Assembly (NCBI GenBank): GCA_025359905.1 | Contig: JANYDF010000090.1 | Location: 1-64,000 of the forward strand | Direction: 5' to 3' | DNA from: Rhodospirillales bacterium | GTDB lineage: Bacteria > Pseudomonadota > Alphaproteobacteria > Acetobacterales > Acetobacteraceae | Length of the DNA stretch: 64,000 nt | Part shown: piece after piece, positions 61,823 to 64,000 of the stretch | Layout of the letters: every line of letters starts with the position of its first letter | How positions within the stretch are numbered: the stretch's first letter is position 1 | Notes under the pieces: generated by a model | What the model saw: only the letters and a program-made list of their open reading frames with translations | Databases searched by the model: none | Told to the model about the DNA's origin: nothing | Position numbers and translations under genes: made by a program

Positions 61823-62506
61823 ATGCGCGCAGGCATCGTCGTCTTCCCCGGCATCAACCGCGAGCGCGACATGGCGATCGCGCTGGAAATCAGCGGCGCC
61901 AAGCCGCGCATGATCTGGCACCGCGAGACCGATTTGTCGGGCCTGGACCTGATCGTCATTCCGGGCGGCTTCAGCTACGGCGATTATCTGCGTTGCGGCG
62001 CGATGGCGGCGCAGTCGCCGGTGATGCGCGCGGTGCGCGAGCATGCCGCACGCGGTGGCTACGTGCTCGGCGTGTGCAACGGCTTTCAGATTTTGACCGA
62101 GATGGGGATGCTGCCGGGCGTGCTGCTGCGCAACGCCAGCCTGCGCTTCCTGTCGATGGACTGCTATCTGCGGGTCGAACGGGTCACCCCGGCCTACACG
62201 TCGAAATTCGCCCAAGGTGCGGTGTTCCGGGCCCCGATGGCGCATGGCGACGGCAATTATTTCGCCAACGACGCGACGCTGGACCGCCTGGAAGGCGAGG
62301 GGCTGGTGGCGTTCCGCTACGTCACGCCGCATGGTGAACCCACCCTGGCTGCCAATCGTAACGGTAGCGCGCGCAACATCGCGGGCATCTACTCGGAAAA
62401 TCTACGGGTGCTCGGCCTGATGCCGCACCCCGAGGATCTGGTGGACAAGCTGATGGGCGGCACCGACGGCAAACCCCTCTTCGACAGCATCGCGGCGGCC
62501 GCCTGA
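61823..62506 (+). CDS. purQ: Phosphoribosylformylglycinamidine synthase glutaminase subunit PurQ
   Basis: A 227-residue class I glutamine amidotransferase. [19 protein letters not shown] is at the start, [12 protein letters not shown] follows, the nucleophile Cys is in VLGVCNGFQ (~residue 87), and His-Glu are in GLMPHPEDL (~202-210). It provides ammonia to PurL. Directly abuts purS and overlaps purL by 1 nt (TGATG). Confidence 0.97.
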   Translation: MRAGIVVFPGINRERDMAIALEISGAKPRMIWHRETDLSGLDLIVIPGGFSYGDYLRCGAMAAQSPVMRAVREHAARGGYVLGVCNGFQILTEMGMLPGVLLRNASLRFLSMDCYLRVERVTPAYTSKFAQGAVFRAPMAHGDGNYFANDATLDRLEGEGLVAFRYVTPHGEPTLAANRNGSARNIAGIYSENLRVLGLMPHPEDLVDKLMGGTDGKPLFDSIAAAA

Positions 62507-64000
62507 TGGCAAAGATAGTGGACGAGGCCCTGGCCCGCAGCTTCGGGCTGAGTGCTGAGGAATATGCGCGCGTTTTGGCCATCATGGGGCGGACCCCGTC
62601 GCTGACCGAGCTTGGCGTGTTTTCGGTGATGTGGTCGGAACACTGTTCCTACAAATCCTCCCGCGTGTGGCTGAAAACCCTGCCGACCAAGGCCCCCTGG
62701 GTCATCCACGGGCCGGGCGAAAACGCCGGCGTGGTGGATATCGGCGACGGGCTGGCCGCCATCTTCAAGATGGAAAGCCACAACCACCCGAGCTTCATCG
62801 AGCCGCACCAGGGGGCCGCCACCGGCGTCGGCGGCATTCTGCGCGACGTGTTCACCATGGGCGCGCGCCCGGTGGCCAACCTGAACGCGCTGCGCTTTGG
62901 CGACCCGAACCATCCGCGCACCAAACGCACCGTCGATGGCGTGGTGCGCGGCGTCGGCGGCTACGGCAACTGCGTGGGGGTGCCGACAGTGGGCGGGGAG
63001 GTGAATTTCCACCCGGCCTATAACGGCAACCCGCTGGTCAATGCGATGACGGTCGGCATTGCGCGGCAGGACCGCATTTTCCTGTCTGCCGCCGCCGGCA
63101 TCGGCAACCCGGTGGTCTATGTCGGCTCGAAAACCGGCCGCGACGGCATCCATGGCGCGACCATGGCCAGCACCGAATTCGGCAAGGATTCCGAGGAAAA
63201 GCGCCCGACGGTTCAAGTCGGCGATCCGTTCACCGAGAAACTGCTGATCGAAGCCTGCCTGGAACTGATGGCGACCGACGCTATCATCGCCATTCAGGAC
63301 ATGGGGGCTGCCGGCCTGACCAGTTCCTCGGTCGAGATGGCGGGCAAGGGCGATGTTGGCATCGAGCTTGATCTCGATGCCGTGCCGCAGCGCGAAACCG
63401 GCATGACCGCCTATGAGATGATGCTGTCGGAAAGCCAGGAGCGGATGCTGATCGTCATCCGCCCGGACCGGCAAGACATGGCGCGGGCGATCTTCGACAA
63501 GTGGGAGTTGGATTTCGCCGTCATCGGCCATCTGACCGACACCGGCCATATCGTGGTCAAGCACAAAGGCGTGGTGGAAGCCGATATTCCGCTGGCCCCG
63601 CTGGCCGACCAAGCGCCGCTGTATCACCGCCCGATTGCCGAAACGCCGAAGCGCGCGCCGCTCGGCTACGTGGCGTCACCGCTCGGTATGGCCGACGCGG
63701 TGATGCAGTTGATTGCCTGCCCGGACCTGTGTTCGCGCGCCTGGATTTGGGACCAGTACGACAGCACCGTGGGCGGGCAGACCGTCAAGCGGCCCGGTGC
63801 GGCCGATGCCGCCGTAGTTAAGGTCGACGGTTTCGCCCGCGCGCTGGCGCTGACCACCGACTGCACGCCGCGCTACTGCGCCGCCGATGCCGAAGCCGGG
63901 GCGGCGCAGGCGGTGGCCGAGGCGTGGCGCAACATCACCGCCGTTGGGGCCCGGCCGCTGGCGATCACCGACAACATGAACTTCGGCAACCCGGAAAAGC
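62506..64000 (+). CDS. purL: Phosphoribosylformylglycinamidine synthase subunit PurL (3' end beyond the window)
   Basis: The first 498 residues of the small-type PurL (full length usually ~740). Visible are [13 protein letters not shown] (~residues 43-55), [20 protein letters not shown] (ATP and substrate site), [34 protein letters not shown] and [16 protein letters not shown]. It makes FGAM from FGAR, ATP and ammonia. No frameshift is seen up to the window end. Confidence 0.97.
   Translation, partial: MAKIVDEALARSFGLSAEEYARVLAIMGRTPSLTELGVFSVMWSEHCSYKSSRVWLKTLPTKAPWVIHGPGENAGVVDIGDGLAAIFKMESHNHPSFIEPHQGAATGVGGILRDVFTMGARPVANLNALRFGDPNHPRTKRTVDGVVRGVGGYGNCVGVPTVGGEVNFHPAYNGNPLVNAMTVGIARQDRIFLSAAAGIGNPVVYVGSKTGRDGIHGATMASTEFGKDSEEKRPTVQVGDPFTEKLLIEACLELMATDAIIAIQDMGAAGLTSSSVEMAGKGDVGIELDLDAVPQRETGMTAYEMMLSESQERMLIVIRPDRQDMARAIFDKWELDFAVIGHLTDTGHIVVKHKGVVEADIPLAPLADQAPLYHRPIAETPKRAPLGYVASPLGMADAVMQLIACPDLCSRAWIWDQYDSTVGGQTVKRPGAADAAVVKVDGFARALALTTDCTPRYCAADAEAGAAQAVAEAWRNITAVGARPLAITDNMNFGNPEK

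Overview
The window is about 64 kb of GC-rich chromosome (C/G-ending codons dominate) from what looks like an alphaproteobacterium, perhaps Acetobacteraceae or another Rhodospirillales family. The reasons are the purC-purS-purQ-purL order, tetrameric sarcosine oxidase, a clade I (Tat-exported) nos cluster, a CyaC-like redox adenylate cyclase and a palindromic intergenic repeat whose translation reads AGLDPAIHA. The family-level guess is inference. No tRNA, rRNA, IS element or CRISPR array was seen.

Layout. (1) 1-6203: a D-apionate-type catabolic locus (apnO fragment, NanR-like GntR regulator, RuBisCO-like protein, four-carbon acid sugar kinase). It is interrupted at about 190-2600 by a compact Type II restriction-modification cassette (vsr, C5-methyltransferase, Eco29kI-like GIY-YIG nuclease). 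Three copies of an ACTGGTA-type motif mark the promoters of the catabolic genes. (2) 6208-13891: a membrane 2Fe-2S adenylate cyclase tail to tail with a CRP-type regulator, then nanE-nanK and a sugar ABC importer without an ATPase. (3) 13962-24754: nosRZDFYLX for nitrous oxide reduction, with a ferritin-like protein, a cyclic-nucleotide-binding protein lacking a DNA-binding domain, and a group III truncated haemoglobin behind an FNR/DNR-type box.

(4) 24766-45774: a locus that reads as one choline/betaine catabolic programme. It has a corrinoid methyl-transfer operon (MttB-family methyltransferase, corrinoid protein, methyl-THF:corrinoid methyltransferase, MetV, MetF) led by a GlxA/GbdR-type regulator. 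It also has soxBDAG with sdaA, a choline dehydrogenase and a choline ABC transporter. Methyl groups would be moved to THF, sarcosine cleaved to glycine, and serine deaminated to pyruvate. A TraB/GumN protein, a chemoreceptor and a ccdAB toxin-antitoxin pair sit inside; the ccdB gene is split by a palindromic repeat. sdaA appears to start at an AUU codon.

(5) 45745-58933: an iron-sulfur photolyase with a DUF2256 partner, a CoA transferase resembling 2-methylfumaryl-CoA isomerase, an inositol-phosphatase/ROK-kinase pair, ProXp-ala, adenine deaminase, and pobA/pcaD/pcaB for 4-hydroxybenzoate breakdown. A secreted beta-propeller protein and a cysteine hydrolase follow. (6) 59945-64000: the purine operon purC-purS-purQ-purL (purL runs off the end), with an unrelated two-gene module of a hairpin membrane protein and a small Pro/Ser-rich protein inserted between purC and purS.
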